NCBI GenBank assembly: GCA_934553285.1
Contig: CAKTFD010000002.1
Location: 1-44,410, forward strand
Length of the DNA: 44,410 bases
Direction: 5' to 3'
From: an uncultured Faecalibacterium sp.
GTDB lineage: Bacteria > Bacillota > Clostridia > Oscillospirales > Ruminococcaceae
Each line of letters starts with the position of its first letter. Position 1 is the first letter of the stretch. The notes under the pieces are model-generated. The model saw nothing but the letters and a program-made list of their open reading frames with translations. It searched no databases and was not told where the DNA came from. Below are positions 31,783 to 40,057 of the stretch, one piece after another. The position numbers and the translations under genes are program-made.

Positions 31783-32777
31783 CCCGCGCCTACCTTGCCT
31801 TTACCGAGAGCGGCCTTGCGCTGGCAGAACGGCTGGCTGCTGCCCTGCCCGGCAGTGTGACCCGGTGCGGGCAGAGCGGGGTTTCCCTCGCGGTGTGGAC
31901 CGGGGCGCAATTTGTACAGTCGGATGCGCTGATATTTGTGGGCGCGGCAGGCATTGCAGTGCGTGCCATCGCGCCCCACTGCAGGAGCAAGACCGCCGAC
32001 CCGGCTGTGGTGGTGGTGGACGAATGCGGGCGGTTTGCTGTACCCATATTGTCCGGGCATCTGGGCGGTGCCAACGACCTGGCGCGGGCGCTGGCCGCTG
32101 TGTGCGGAGCGGTGCCGGTGATCACCACCGCTACCGACCTCCATGGCGTATTTGCCGTGGATACCTGGGCAAAGCAGCAAAACTGCATGGTGCTGGAGCC
32201 AGAGCGTATCAAGCAGGTCAGCGGCAGATTACTAGCCGGACAACCGGTGTTCTACCAGACTGCGTTTGCGGTAAAAGGCCCTGTGCCCGCCGGGCTTTGC
32301 CCCACAGATGCACCGGACGCGGCCGACTTTGCGCTGACCGTTTGCCCCACCGGGCAGGCGCTGCACCTTGTACCCCGCATCGGGGTGCTGGGCATCGGCT
32401 GCAAGCGGGGCACCGGGGCCGATGTGCTGGAGACCGCATTTGCGGCCTTCTGCGCCCGGCACGGCCTTGCCCCGCAGGCAGTGATCGCTGCTGCAAGCAT
32501 CGACCTGAAACAAAACGAGCCGGGATTAGTGGATTTTTGCCAGAATCACGGGTGGCCGGTGCGGTTTTACTCTGCCGGGCAGCTGCGCGCCGCCCCCGGG
32601 CAGTTTACCCCCTCCCCTTTTGTGCAGAGCGTGACAGGGGTGGATAACGTATGCGAGCGGGCAGCCGTACTGGACGCAGGCGGCCGCCTGCTCTACCCGA
32701 AATTTGCCTGTACCGGCGTAACGTTTGCGCTGGCCTGCAGGCCCTTTGCCCCGGATTGGAGGTGGCAGGATGTTTGA
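31779..32777 (+). CDS. cbiG: Cobalt-precorrin-5A hydrolase
   Basis: A 332-residue CbiG that opens the delta-lactone of cobalt-precorrin-5A and releases acetaldehyde during anaerobic ring contraction. Motifs are FVGAAGIAVRAIAPH, DECGRFAVPILSGHLGGAND, VLGIGCKRGTGADVLE and ASIDLKQNEPGLVDFC. N-terminal, middle and C-terminal CbiG domains are all present. It overlaps cbiF by four bases and cbiH by eight. Its presence shows the oxygen-independent route. Confidence 0.94.
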   Translation: MTRAYLAFTESGLALAERLAAALPGSVTRCGQSGVSLAVWTGAQFVQSDALIFVGAAGIAVRAIAPHCRSKTADPAVVVVDECGRFAVPILSGHLGGANDLARALAAVCGAVPVITTATDLHGVFAVDTWAKQQNCMVLEPERIKQVSGRLLAGQPVFYQTAFAVKGPVPAGLCPTDAPDAADFALTVCPTGQALHLVPRIGVLGIGCKRGTGADVLETAFAAFCARHGLAPQAVIAAASIDLKQNEPGLVDFCQNHGWPVRFYSAGQLRAAPGQFTPSPFVQSVTGVDNVCERAAVLDAGGRLLYPKFACTGVTFALACRPFAPDWRWQDV

Positions 32778-33537
32778 CCCGATGGAATTTGATATCGACC
32801 GGCCTCAAAAGGTGGTCTATGTTGTAGGGCTTGGCCCCGGCGACCCGTACTATATGACCCAGCAGGCCAGCAGCATACTGGAAAGCGTGGACGCCATCTG
32901 CGGGTACAAGGTCTATCTGGACCTGATCCGCGATGTGTTCCCCTGCGAGGAATACTACGCCACCGGCATGACCCAGGAGATCGACCGCTGCCGCTGGGCC
33001 ATGGAAAAGGCGGCTGCCGGCAACCGTGTGGCGCTGGTCTGCTCCGGCGATGCAGGGGTATACGGGATGGCCAGCCCGCTGCTGGAGCTGGCTCCGGATT
33101 ATCCGGATGTTGCAGTGGAGATCGTGCCCGGGCTGACCGCCGCGCTCAGCGGCGGGGCGGTGCTGGGTGCCCCGCTGGCGCACGATTTCTGCGTGATCTC
33201 CCTCTCTGACCGGCTGACCCCCTGGAAGGTCATCGAAAAACGGCTGGCCTGCGCTGCCATGGGAGATTTCTGCCTTGCGCTGTATAACCCCGCCTCCAAA
33301 GGCAGGCCGGACTATCTGGCAAAGGCGGTGCGCATCCTGCTGGCAAACGGCAAGGCTGCAGATACGGTATGCGGCCTTGTGCGCAACATTGGCCGGGAGG
33401 GACAGACCGCCCGCATCCTGCCTCTTGCCCAGCTGGAAACGGCGGCGGTGGACATGTTTACCACCGTATATATCGGCAATGCCGCAACAAAACAGCTGGG
33501 CGGTAAAATGGTCACCCCACGGGGGTACCGCCGATGA
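32770..33537 (+). CDS. cbiH: Cobalt-factor III/precorrin-3B C17-methyltransferase
   Basis: A 255-residue methyltransferase that adds the C17 methyl group and drives ring contraction. The glycine motif is VYVVGLGPGDPYYM, followed by CSGDAGVYGMASPLLEL, EIVPGLTAALSGGAVLGAPLAHDF-type active-site residues, and FCLALYNPASKGRPDYL. About 17 extra residues (MFDPMEFDIDRPQK) precede the fold. The ATG at 32770 lies seven bases after GGAGG and inside the end of cbiG. Further upstream in-frame sequence is cbiG read in another frame. Confidence 0.94.
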   Translation: MFDPMEFDIDRPQKVVYVVGLGPGDPYYMTQQASSILESVDAICGYKVYLDLIRDVFPCEEYYATGMTQEIDRCRWAMEKAAAGNRVALVCSGDAGVYGMASPLLELAPDYPDVAVEIVPGLTAALSGGAVLGAPLAHDFCVISLSDRLTPWKVIEKRLACAAMGDFCLALYNPASKGRPDYLAKAVRILLANGKAADTVCGLVRNIGREGQTARILPLAQLETAAVDMFTTVYIGNAATKQLGGKMVTPRGYRR

Positions 33538-34271
33538 AGGCCGTGGTTTTCAGCGGCACCACCGAAGGGCGGGTGTTCTCCCGGCAGCTGGCCGCACTGG
33601 GCGCAGAAGTGCTGGTCAGCGTAGCCACCCCACTGGGCGCAGAGGAGCAGGGCGAAACTGCAGGCGTTACGGTACACTGCGGACGGCTGACGCCTGCGGA
33701 GATGGCTGTGCTGCTGCAGGGCGCTGCCCTGTGCGTGGATGCCACCCACCCCTATGCTGTGGATGCCACCAGAAATATCCGGGCAGCCTGCCGCGCAGCC
33801 GGGGTAGAGTACCACCGCCTGCTGCGGGCAGAAAGCCCGCTGCCCGCCGGGAGCATGGTATTTGCCTCGGCGGCACATGCTGCCGGGTTTCTGGCTGGAT
33901 GCAGCGGCAACGTGCTGCTGGCCACCGGTGCCAAGGAGCTGGCGGCCTTTGCCGCTCTGGCTCCGGAGCGGCTGTTCCCCCGGGTATTGCCCACGCAGGA
34001 GGGCATTGCCGCCTGCGAGGCCGCTGCTATCCCGCATAAAAATATCATCGCCATGCAGGGGCCGTTCTCCTACGCGCTGAACCGCGCCCTGCTGGAACAG
34101 TTTTCCATCCGGTTCCTCGTTACCAAGGATGGCGGTGCCGTGGGCGGCTTTGCGGAAAAAGCGCAGGCCGCGCAGGATGCCGGTGCACAGCTGATCGTGG
34201 TGCGCCGCCCGGCAGAAAGCGGACAGACCGCCGCACAGATCCTGACACGTTGTAAGGAGGTTCTGGCATGA
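33534..34271 (+). CDS. cbiJ: Cobalt-precorrin-6A reductase
   Basis: A 245-residue NAD(P)H-dependent reductase. It starts MKAVVFSGTTEGRVFSRQL. Family motifs are CVDATHPYAVDATRNIRAAC, YHRLLRAE, NVLLATGAKELAAF and FLVTKDGGAVGGFAEKAQAA. It reduces the macrocycle of cobalt-precorrin-6A. Four-base overlaps occur on both sides (cbiH and cbiE-T). Confidence 0.93.
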   Translation: MKAVVFSGTTEGRVFSRQLAALGAEVLVSVATPLGAEEQGETAGVTVHCGRLTPAEMAVLLQGAALCVDATHPYAVDATRNIRAACRAAGVEYHRLLRAESPLPAGSMVFASAAHAAGFLAGCSGNVLLATGAKELAAFAALAPERLFPRVLPTQEGIAACEAAAIPHKNIIAMQGPFSYALNRALLEQFSIRFLVTKDGGAVGGFAEKAQAAQDAGAQLIVVRRPAESGQTAAQILTRCKEVLA

Positions 34272-35464
34272 TCTCTCTGATCGGAATGGGTTCGGGCTGC
34301 CCGGGCTGCCTGACCGCACAAGGGATGGAAGCGCTGCAGAGCGCCGGACTGATCTTAGGGGCAAAGCGCCTGCTGGAGCATCTGCCGGACGGCTGCACCG
34401 CAAACCGCAAGGCCCTGTATAAGCCGGAGGATATCCTGGCCTGCCTGGCTGCACAGCCGGAGGCCGATGCCGCCATTTTGTACAGCGGCGACACCGGGTT
34501 TTATTCCGGTGCGGCAAAGCTGCTGCCTATGCTGCGGGCCATGGGCTGCGCTGCCCGGGTGCTGCCCGGGCTTTCCAGCGTACAGCTGCTGGCCGCTGCC
34601 GTGGGGCGCAGCTGGCAGGACTGGAAACTGGTATCCGCCCATGGCCGCAGCTGCGACCCGGTGGCGGAATGCATGGCGCATTCGCCGGTGTTTTTCCTCA
34701 CCGGCGGGGAGGATACCCCCGCTACCCTGTGCCAGAAGCTGACCGCCGCCGGGCTGGGGGATGCCCATGCCCTGGTAGGCGAAGAATTGGGCACCCCGGC
34801 GCAAGCCATCCGTTTTGGCTCTGCGCGGGAGCTGGCCGGGCAGACCTTTGCACCCCTGAGTGTGCTTTTGGTCGAGCGGGCAGCGCTGCCGCGCCGCCGC
34901 ACCCCCGGCCTGCCGGACGATGCCTTTATCCGTGGTGCTGTACCCATGACAAAACAGGAGGTGCGCGCCGCTGCGCTGGCAAAGCTGGCCGTGACTCCCA
35001 CCGATATCCTGTGGGATGTGGGGGCAGGCACCGGCAGCGTGAGTGTGGAGCTGGCACTGGCCGCCCACGCCGGGCAGGTGTATGCCGTGGAGTGTGACCC
35101 GGAGGCCTGTGGGCTTATCCGCAAAAACCGGGAGAGATTTGCAGCGTATAATCTGTCCCTCATCGAGGGCAGAGCGCCCGCAGCGCTGGAAGCGCTGCCC
35201 GCCCCGGATGCCGTGTTCATCGGCGGCACAAAGGGCGGCATGGAGGCGGTGGTGGATGCCGTTTACCGCAAAAATCCAAAAGCGCGGGTGTGCATTGCCG
35301 CCATTGCGCTGGAGACCCTCAGTGCCGCCGTGGCGGCGCTGACCGCCCACGGCCTTTCTGCCGAGGTGAGCCAGCTTGCCGTAAGCCGCACAAAGCCGGC
35401 TGGCCGGCTGCACCTGCTGCTGGCAAACAACCCGGTCTTTCTCATCACGGGGGAACAGCCATGA
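34268..35464 (+). CDS. cbiET: Fused CbiE-CbiT: C5,C15-methyltransferase and C12-decarboxylase
   Basis: A 398-residue fusion equivalent to CobL. The N-terminal CbiE domain (about 1-205) begins MISLIGMGSGCPGCLTAQGM and has YSGDTGFYSGAAKLLPML and PGLSSVQLLAAAVGRSW. The C-terminal CbiT domain (about 225-398) has the SAM site WDVGAGTGSVSVELA (around residue 250) and FIGGTKGGMEAVVDAV. It adds methyl groups at C5 and C15 and removes the C12 carboxylate. This fusion is common in nature. It overlaps its neighbours by four bases at each end. Confidence 0.95.
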   Translation: MISLIGMGSGCPGCLTAQGMEALQSAGLILGAKRLLEHLPDGCTANRKALYKPEDILACLAAQPEADAAILYSGDTGFYSGAAKLLPMLRAMGCAARVLPGLSSVQLLAAAVGRSWQDWKLVSAHGRSCDPVAECMAHSPVFFLTGGEDTPATLCQKLTAAGLGDAHALVGEELGTPAQAIRFGSARELAGQTFAPLSVLLVERAALPRRRTPGLPDDAFIRGAVPMTKQEVRAAALAKLAVTPTDILWDVGAGTGSVSVELALAAHAGQVYAVECDPEACGLIRKNRERFAAYNLSLIEGRAPAALEALPAPDAVFIGGTKGGMEAVVDAVYRKNPKARVCIAAIALETLSAAVAALTAHGLSAEVSQLAVSRTKPAGRLHLLLANNPVFLITGEQP

Positions 35465-36804
35465 TGCAATTTCTCATCGCCGCGCCCTGTTCCGGCAGCG
35501 GCAAGACCACCGTTACCTGTGCAGTGCTGACGGCGCTGCAGCGGCGCGGGGCCGACCCCTGCGCTTTTAAATGCGGGCCGGACTACATCGACCCCATGTT
35601 CCATCGCGGGGTGCTGGGGGTGGAAAGCCACAACCTGGACCTGTACCTCTCTGCCCCGGATACGGTGCGCCAGCTCTACGCCCGGTATGCTGCCGGGCAC
35701 GGTGCCGCCGTGTGTGAAGGTGCCATGGGCTTTTACGATGGGCAGGGGCTGACCCCCCGCGCCAGTGCCTGGGCGCTGGCCGACACGCTGGAGCTGCCGG
35801 TGCTGCTGGTGGTGCAGCCAAAAGGGGCCAGCGTCACGCTGGCTGCTGCGCTGCGGGGGCTTGTACAGTTCCGCACACCCAGCCATATCGTCGGCATCCT
35901 GCTCAATGATTGCTCCGCGCGGCTGTACACCATGCTGCGCCCCCTGCTGGAAGCGGAGACCGGCCTGCCGGTGGTGGGGTATCTGCCCCATCTGCCGGGC
36001 TGTGCCATCGAGAGCCGCCACCTTGGCCTGAAAACAGCCGGAGAGATCGCAGACCTGCAGCAGAAGCTCGGGCAGCTGGCCGATGCCCTTGTGCTGGACT
36101 GGGCGCAGCTGGCAGCCCTGACCGACTGCCCCGCCCCGGCCGCAGAGCCGCTTTTCCCGGCCTCCTGCTCCCCTGCCGTCCGCATTGCCGTGGCGCAGGA
36201 CGAAGCCTTCTGCTTTGCCTATGCAGAAACGCTGGATGCCCTGCGCGCCGCCGGGGCGGAGCTGGTATTTTTCAGCCCCCTGCGGGATACTGCACTGCCG
36301 GAGGATATCGGCGGGCTGTACCTGCCCGGCGGCTACCCGGAGCTGTACGCCCGGCAGCTGAGCGAGAACTGCGCCCTGCGTGCTGCCATCCGGGATGCCG
36401 TGCAGTCAGGGCTGCCCACCGCAGCCGAGTGCGGCGGCTTTTTGTATCTGGGCCAGCAGCTGGAAGCCGCTGACGGCGCGGTTTTGCCCATGACAGGCAT
36501 TTTGCCGGGCAGTGGACACAACGCCGGGCGGCTGGTGCGCTTTGGCTACGCCGAAATGACCGCCCGGTGCAGCAGTATGCTGTTCCGGGCCGGGGAAACG
36601 CTGCCCGTCCATGAATTTCACCACTGGGATTCCACCTGCAATGGTACAGGCTTTTCTGTGCGCAAATCCGAAAAAACGCAGTGGGAATGCGGCTTTGCAA
36701 ACGCGCATTTGTACGCCGGTTTCCCACATCTTTACTGGGCAGGCACTGCCCTGCCCCGCCGCTTTGTACAGGCAGCGCAGCACTATCTGAACGACAAAGG
36801 ATGA
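35461..36804 (+). CDS. cbiA: Cobyrinate a,c-diamide synthase
   Basis: A 447-residue ATP- and glutamine-dependent amidotransferase. The N-terminal P-loop is APCSGSGKTTVTCAV, followed by FKCGPDYIDPMFHRGVLG and VCEGAMGFYDG. The C-terminal class-I glutaminase-like domain has GGYPELYARQLSEN, the cysteine in PTAAECGGFLYLG, and VHEFHHWDS. It amidates the a and c carboxylates of cobyrinate. The ATG at 35461 overlaps the cbiET stop. A second ATG directly follows. Confidence 0.95.
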   Translation: MMQFLIAAPCSGSGKTTVTCAVLTALQRRGADPCAFKCGPDYIDPMFHRGVLGVESHNLDLYLSAPDTVRQLYARYAAGHGAAVCEGAMGFYDGQGLTPRASAWALADTLELPVLLVVQPKGASVTLAAALRGLVQFRTPSHIVGILLNDCSARLYTMLRPLLEAETGLPVVGYLPHLPGCAIESRHLGLKTAGEIADLQQKLGQLADALVLDWAQLAALTDCPAPAAEPLFPASCSPAVRIAVAQDEAFCFAYAETLDALRAAGAELVFFSPLRDTALPEDIGGLYLPGGYPELYARQLSENCALRAAIRDAVQSGLPTAAECGGFLYLGQQLEAADGAVLPMTGILPGSGHNAGRLVRFGYAEMTARCSSMLFRAGETLPVHEFHHWDSTCNGTGFSVRKSEKTQWECGFANAHLYAGFPHLYWAGTALPRRFVQAAQHYLNDKG

Positions 36805-36809
36805 CCCGA

Positions 36810-37874
36810 ATGACTGAACCTGAACTGATGCAGCTCCTTGCCGCCATCACCCCGCCGGATGCAGCGGCCCGCGCCGCTGCCCACGCCCACTGGGCAAGCC
36901 TTGCAAAGCCGCTGGGCGGGCTGGGAGCTATGGAAACACTGCTGGAAGACGCTGCTGCCCTTACCGGCACAGCACATTTTAATTTTTCCCGCCGGGTGGT
37001 GGCCGTGCTCTGCGCAGACAACGGCGTAGTGGCACAGGGCGTGAGCCAGACCGACCAGAGCGTGACCCGTGCCGTGGCTGAAAACCTGGCCGCACGGCGC
37101 ACCAGCGTCTGCCAGATGGCAAAGGCGGCGCGCTGTGATGTGCTGCCGGTGGATATGGGCATGGCCGGTGACCCGGTGCCGGGCGTACTGGACTGCCGCA
37201 TTGCTGCCGGCACTGCCGACTTTACCGCAGGCCCAGCCATGACACGGGCCGAGGCAGTGGAAGCCATTGGCCGGGGCATCGCCCTGACCCGGAAACTGTC
37301 TGCCGAGGGCTACGGTCTTGTGGCCACCGGCGAAATGGGCATCGGCAACACCACCACCTCCAGCGCCGTGGCCGCCGTGCTGCTGGCACAGCCGGTGGAG
37401 ATCATGACCGGGCGGGGAGCCGGGCTTTCTGACGCAGGGCTTGCCCGCAAGCAGGAGGCCATCCGCCGCGGCATCGCGCGCAATGCCCCCGCTCCCTCTG
37501 ACCCGCTGGATGTGCTGTGCAAGCTGGGCGGCTTTGACATCGCCGGGCTGTGCGGGATGTTCCTGGGCGGCGCATTGGCGGGCGTACCCGTACTGATGGA
37601 TGGTTTTATCAGCGGGGTGGCAGCCCTGTGCGCTGTGCGGCTGTGCCCCGCAGCGGCAAAAGCGGTATTTGCCAGCCACTGCTCCACCGAGCCTGCCGCC
37701 CGGCTGGTGCTGGAGGCGCTGGGCAAAACGCCTCTGCTTACCGCAGGGCTGCATCTGGGCGAAGGCACCGGCGCGGTGGCCAGCATCCCGCTGTGGGATA
37801 TGGCGCTGGCAGTGTACGACCACTGCTACTCCTTTGCGGAGGGCGGCATTGCGCCGTATACCCCCCAATGCTGA
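36810..37874 (+). CDS. cobT: Nicotinate-nucleotide-dimethylbenzimidazole phosphoribosyltransferase
   Basis: A 354-residue enzyme that activates the lower-ligand base as the alpha-ribotide. Motifs include LAKPLGGLGAMETLLEDAA, VAVLCADNGVVAQGVSQT, ATGEMGIGNTTTSSAV, ITGRG-like IMTGRGAGLSDAGLARKQ, and the catalytic-glutamate region LHLGEGTGAVASIPLWDMAL. I took the ATG at 36810, which has AAAGGA eight bases upstream. The ATG at 36801 overlaps the cbiA stop and is an alternative. No bza genes for benzimidazole synthesis are in the window, so the base used is unknown. Confidence 0.94.
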   Translation: MTEPELMQLLAAITPPDAAARAAAHAHWASLAKPLGGLGAMETLLEDAAALTGTAHFNFSRRVVAVLCADNGVVAQGVSQTDQSVTRAVAENLAARRTSVCQMAKAARCDVLPVDMGMAGDPVPGVLDCRIAAGTADFTAGPAMTRAEAVEAIGRGIALTRKLSAEGYGLVATGEMGIGNTTTSSAVAAVLLAQPVEIMTGRGAGLSDAGLARKQEAIRRGIARNAPAPSDPLDVLCKLGGFDIAGLCGMFLGGALAGVPVLMDGFISGVAALCAVRLCPAAAKAVFASHCSTEPAARLVLEALGKTPLLTAGLHLGEGTGAVASIPLWDMALAVYDHCYSFAEGGIAPYTPQC

Positions 37875-38389
37875 CCCTGGTACTGGGCGGCGCTGCCAGC
37901 GGCAAAAGCGCCTATGCGGAATCCCTTGTGCTTAACACCCCCCTGCCGCGCTATTATCTGGCCACCATGCAGGTATGGGATGCCGAGTGTGCCGCCCGGG
38001 TGGAAAAACACCGCCGGATGCGGGCCGCAAAGCAGTTTGAGACCATCGAGTGCCCGCTGCATCTGGCGGCGGTACATCTGCCGCACCGTGGCACGGCACT
38101 GCTGGAGGATCTGGGCAACCTGACCGCCAACGAGCTGTATGACCCTGCCGGTGCGGGAGAGGCCGCCGCAGAGGCCATCCTGCAGGGACTGGAGGCGCTG
38201 GCCGCGCAGTGCACAGACCTGATCGTGGTTTCCAACGAGGTATTCAGCGGCGGGGCGGACTATGCCGGCGACACCGACCGCTATCTGCTGGCGCTGGCCC
38301 GGGTGAACAATGCCCTTGCCGCCCGGGCAGACGCCGTAGTGCGGGTGGTGTGCGGCATCCCGGTCTATTATAAAGGAGTGGAAAAATGA
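37868..38389 (+). CDS. cobU: Adenosylcobinamide kinase/guanylyltransferase
   Basis: A 173-residue CobU that phosphorylates adenosylcobinamide and transfers GMP to it. The P-loop is LGGAASGKSAYAE. YYLATMQVWDAECAARVEKH carries the histidine expected to be guanylylated (in VEKHRRMR), and LLEDLGNLTANEL follows. The segment corresponding to NEVGxGIVP in Salmonella CobU reads NEVFSGGADYAGDTDRY, a departure from the consensus. The ATG at 37868 overlaps the cobT end by seven bases. A shorter paralogue lies two genes downstream. Confidence 0.92.
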   Translation: MLTLVLGGAASGKSAYAESLVLNTPLPRYYLATMQVWDAECAARVEKHRRMRAAKQFETIECPLHLAAVHLPHRGTALLEDLGNLTANELYDPAGAGEAAAEAILQGLEALAAQCTDLIVVSNEVFSGGADYAGDTDRYLLALARVNNALAARADAVVRVVCGIPVYYKGVEK

Positions 38390-39138
38390 TCGTTTTGCAG
38401 ACCATTGCAGTGGCCTTTGCCATGTTTTCGGCAGTGCCGGTGCCGCAGTTTGGCTGGAATGAAAAGAACATGCGGTATGCGCTGTGCGCTTTCCCGCTGG
38501 TGGGGCTTGTATGCGGAGCGCTGTGGTGTGTATGCGGGGTGCTGCCCCTGCCCGCCCCGGTGCGGGCGGCGGGCTTCTGCCTTGTGCCGGTATGGGTGAC
38601 CGGCGGCATCCATCTGGACGGCTACGCCGATACCTGCGACGCGCTTGCCAGCTATGGCGACCGGGCAAAGAAGCTGGAAATTTTAAAGGATCCCCATTGC
38701 GGCGCTTTTGCGGTGATCCGGCTGTGCAGTTACTTTGCAGCCTACCTCTGCCTTGCCGCCTGCGTAGAGTTTACCCCCTGGGTGGGCGCGCTGTGGACGC
38801 TGGCCCTGGTGCTGGAACGGACGCTCTCCGGTTTTGCGGTAGCGGCTTTTCCCATGGCCAAAAATACCGGCCTTGCCCACACCTTTGCCTCTGCGGCGGA
38901 CCGTACCGCCGTGCGCGACCTGCTGGCTGCACTGGCGGTGCTGCTCTGCGGGGCGTTGCTTGCCCTGGGCGGCGGCGCACTGGCTGCGGCTGCGCTGGTG
39001 CTGCTTTTGTGGTATCATCGGGTGGCGGTACAGCAGTTCGGCGGCATTACCGGAGATCTTGCCGGGTGGTTTTTGCAAAAGACCGAGCTGTGGATGCTGG
39101 CAGCGCTCTGCGCCTGCCAATGGGGAGGGCTGTTATGA
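38386..39138 (+). CDS. cobS: Adenosylcobinamide-GDP ribazoletransferase (cobalamin synthase)
   Basis: A 250-residue integral membrane enzyme that joins AdoCbi-GDP to alpha-ribazole(-phosphate). FAMFSAVPVPQFGW opens the protein, and VTGGIHLDGYADTCDALASYGDRAKKLEILKD is the conserved acidic Mg-binding region. PHCGAFAVIRL and FPMAKNTGLAHTFA follow. About six hydrophobic segments are visible. Four-base overlaps occur with cobU and with the mini-CobU gene. Confidence 0.94.
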   Translation: MIVLQTIAVAFAMFSAVPVPQFGWNEKNMRYALCAFPLVGLVCGALWCVCGVLPLPAPVRAAGFCLVPVWVTGGIHLDGYADTCDALASYGDRAKKLEILKDPHCGAFAVIRLCSYFAAYLCLAACVEFTPWVGALWTLALVLERTLSGFAVAAFPMAKNTGLAHTFASAADRTAVRDLLAALAVLLCGALLALGGGALAAAALVLLLWYHRVAVQQFGGITGDLAGWFLQKTELWMLAALCACQWGGLL

Positions 39139-39461
39139 TCTTTATCACTGGGCCGCTGTACAGCGGCAAACGCACCTTTGCGCGCACCCTGCCCGGCCGC
39201 TGCATCGCAGAGGTACAGCAGCTGGCCGCCGGGTGCAAAGACAACGCTGAACTCGAGAAACTCGCGGACAAACTGTCCGCCTATGATATCGTGCTGTCCA
39301 CCGAGGTGGGCGGCGGTGTGGTGCCCATAGACCCGGCAGAGCGTGCCGCCCGGGAAGCCGCCGGGCGGCTGGCCTGTATGCTGGCTGCGCGCGCCGGATG
39401 CGTTGTGCAGATGTTCTGCGGCATCCCCACCATTTTGAAAGGAGAACTGCCGGAATGCTGA
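39135..39461 (+). CDS. Short CobU-like protein (P-loop plus EVGGGVVP segment only)
   Basis: A 108-residue protein. It starts MIFITGPLYSGKRTFARTL (a P-loop variant, GPLYSGKRT) and soon reaches DIVLSTEVGGGVVPIDPAERAAREAAGRLACMLAARAG and VVQMFCGIPTILKG, the C-terminal core of CobU. The central region with the guanylylated histidine is absent. It is in frame, has intact overlaps with cobS (ATGA) and cobC, and keeps conserved motifs, so it does not look like debris. It may be a kinase-only or accessory paralogue of the CobU at 37868, possibly forming mixed oligomers. This is inference. Confidence 0.75.
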   Translation: MIFITGPLYSGKRTFARTLPGRCIAEVQQLAAGCKDNAELEKLADKLSAYDIVLSTEVGGGVVPIDPAERAAREAAGRLACMLAARAGCVVQMFCGIPTILKGELPEC

Positions 39462-40057
39462 TCTATCTTTTGCGTCACGGCCTGACGGAATACAATGCCG
39501 AAAAACGCTATCAGGGGCAGCGGGATATCCCCCTCTCTGCCGCCGGGCGCGCCATGCTGCGCCGAGCGGATATCGCCCCCGGTACCGTTTATATCACCCC
39601 CCTTTGCCGTACCCGGCAGACCGCTGAGGTACTGTTTCCGGGTGCAAAGCTCGTGGAAGTGGACGGGCTGAAAGAGATGTGCTTTGGCAGCTTTGAGGGG
39701 AGAAACTATATTGAGATGGAGCACGACCCGGACTACCTGGCATGGGTGGCTGCCAACTGCGAAAGCCCCTGCCCGGATGGCGAGACCAAGGCCGCTTTTT
39801 GTGACCGCATCTGCGCAGCTTTCTCGGCTCTGGTGGACAAAGCCCTTGCAGACGGCGAGGCGATGCTGGTGATCCTTGCCCACGGCGGCACTCAGATGGC
39901 TGCCATGGAGCGCTATGCCCTGCCCCACAGGGATTATTACGACTGGTGCGCCCCCAATGCAGGCGGCTTTGTGCTGGACGCGCGGGACTGGGCGGAAAAG
40001 CGGGTGCTGCATCTGGTAAAGACCGTGCAGTACACAAAGGAGGCACAGGGATGCTAG
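39455..40057 (+). CDS. cobC: Histidine phosphatase, probably alpha-ribazole phosphatase
   Basis: A 200-residue member of the phosphoglycerate-mutase-like family. LLRHGLTEYNAEKRYQGQRD carries the phosphohistidine motif RHG. ITPLCRTRQTAEVLF, LKEMCFGSFEGRNYIEM and LAHGGTQMAAMER (second histidine) complete the site. In a cobalamin locus such an enzyme most likely removes phosphate from alpha-ribazole-5'-phosphate or adenosylcobalamin-5'-phosphate. AAAGGAG lies ten bases before the ATG. Confidence 0.88.
   Translation: MLIYLLRHGLTEYNAEKRYQGQRDIPLSAAGRAMLRRADIAPGTVYITPLCRTRQTAEVLFPGAKLVEVDGLKEMCFGSFEGRNYIEMEHDPDYLAWVAANCESPCPDGETKAAFCDRICAAFSALVDKALADGEAMLVILAHGGTQMAAMERYALPHRDYYDWCAPNAGGFVLDARDWAEKRVLHLVKTVQYTKEAQGC

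Noticed and set aside
39135..39461. The short CobU-like gene as a decayed pseudogene
   Set aside because: The frame is intact, both junctions overlap neighbours precisely, and P-loop and EVG motifs are conserved, so I kept it as a gene.
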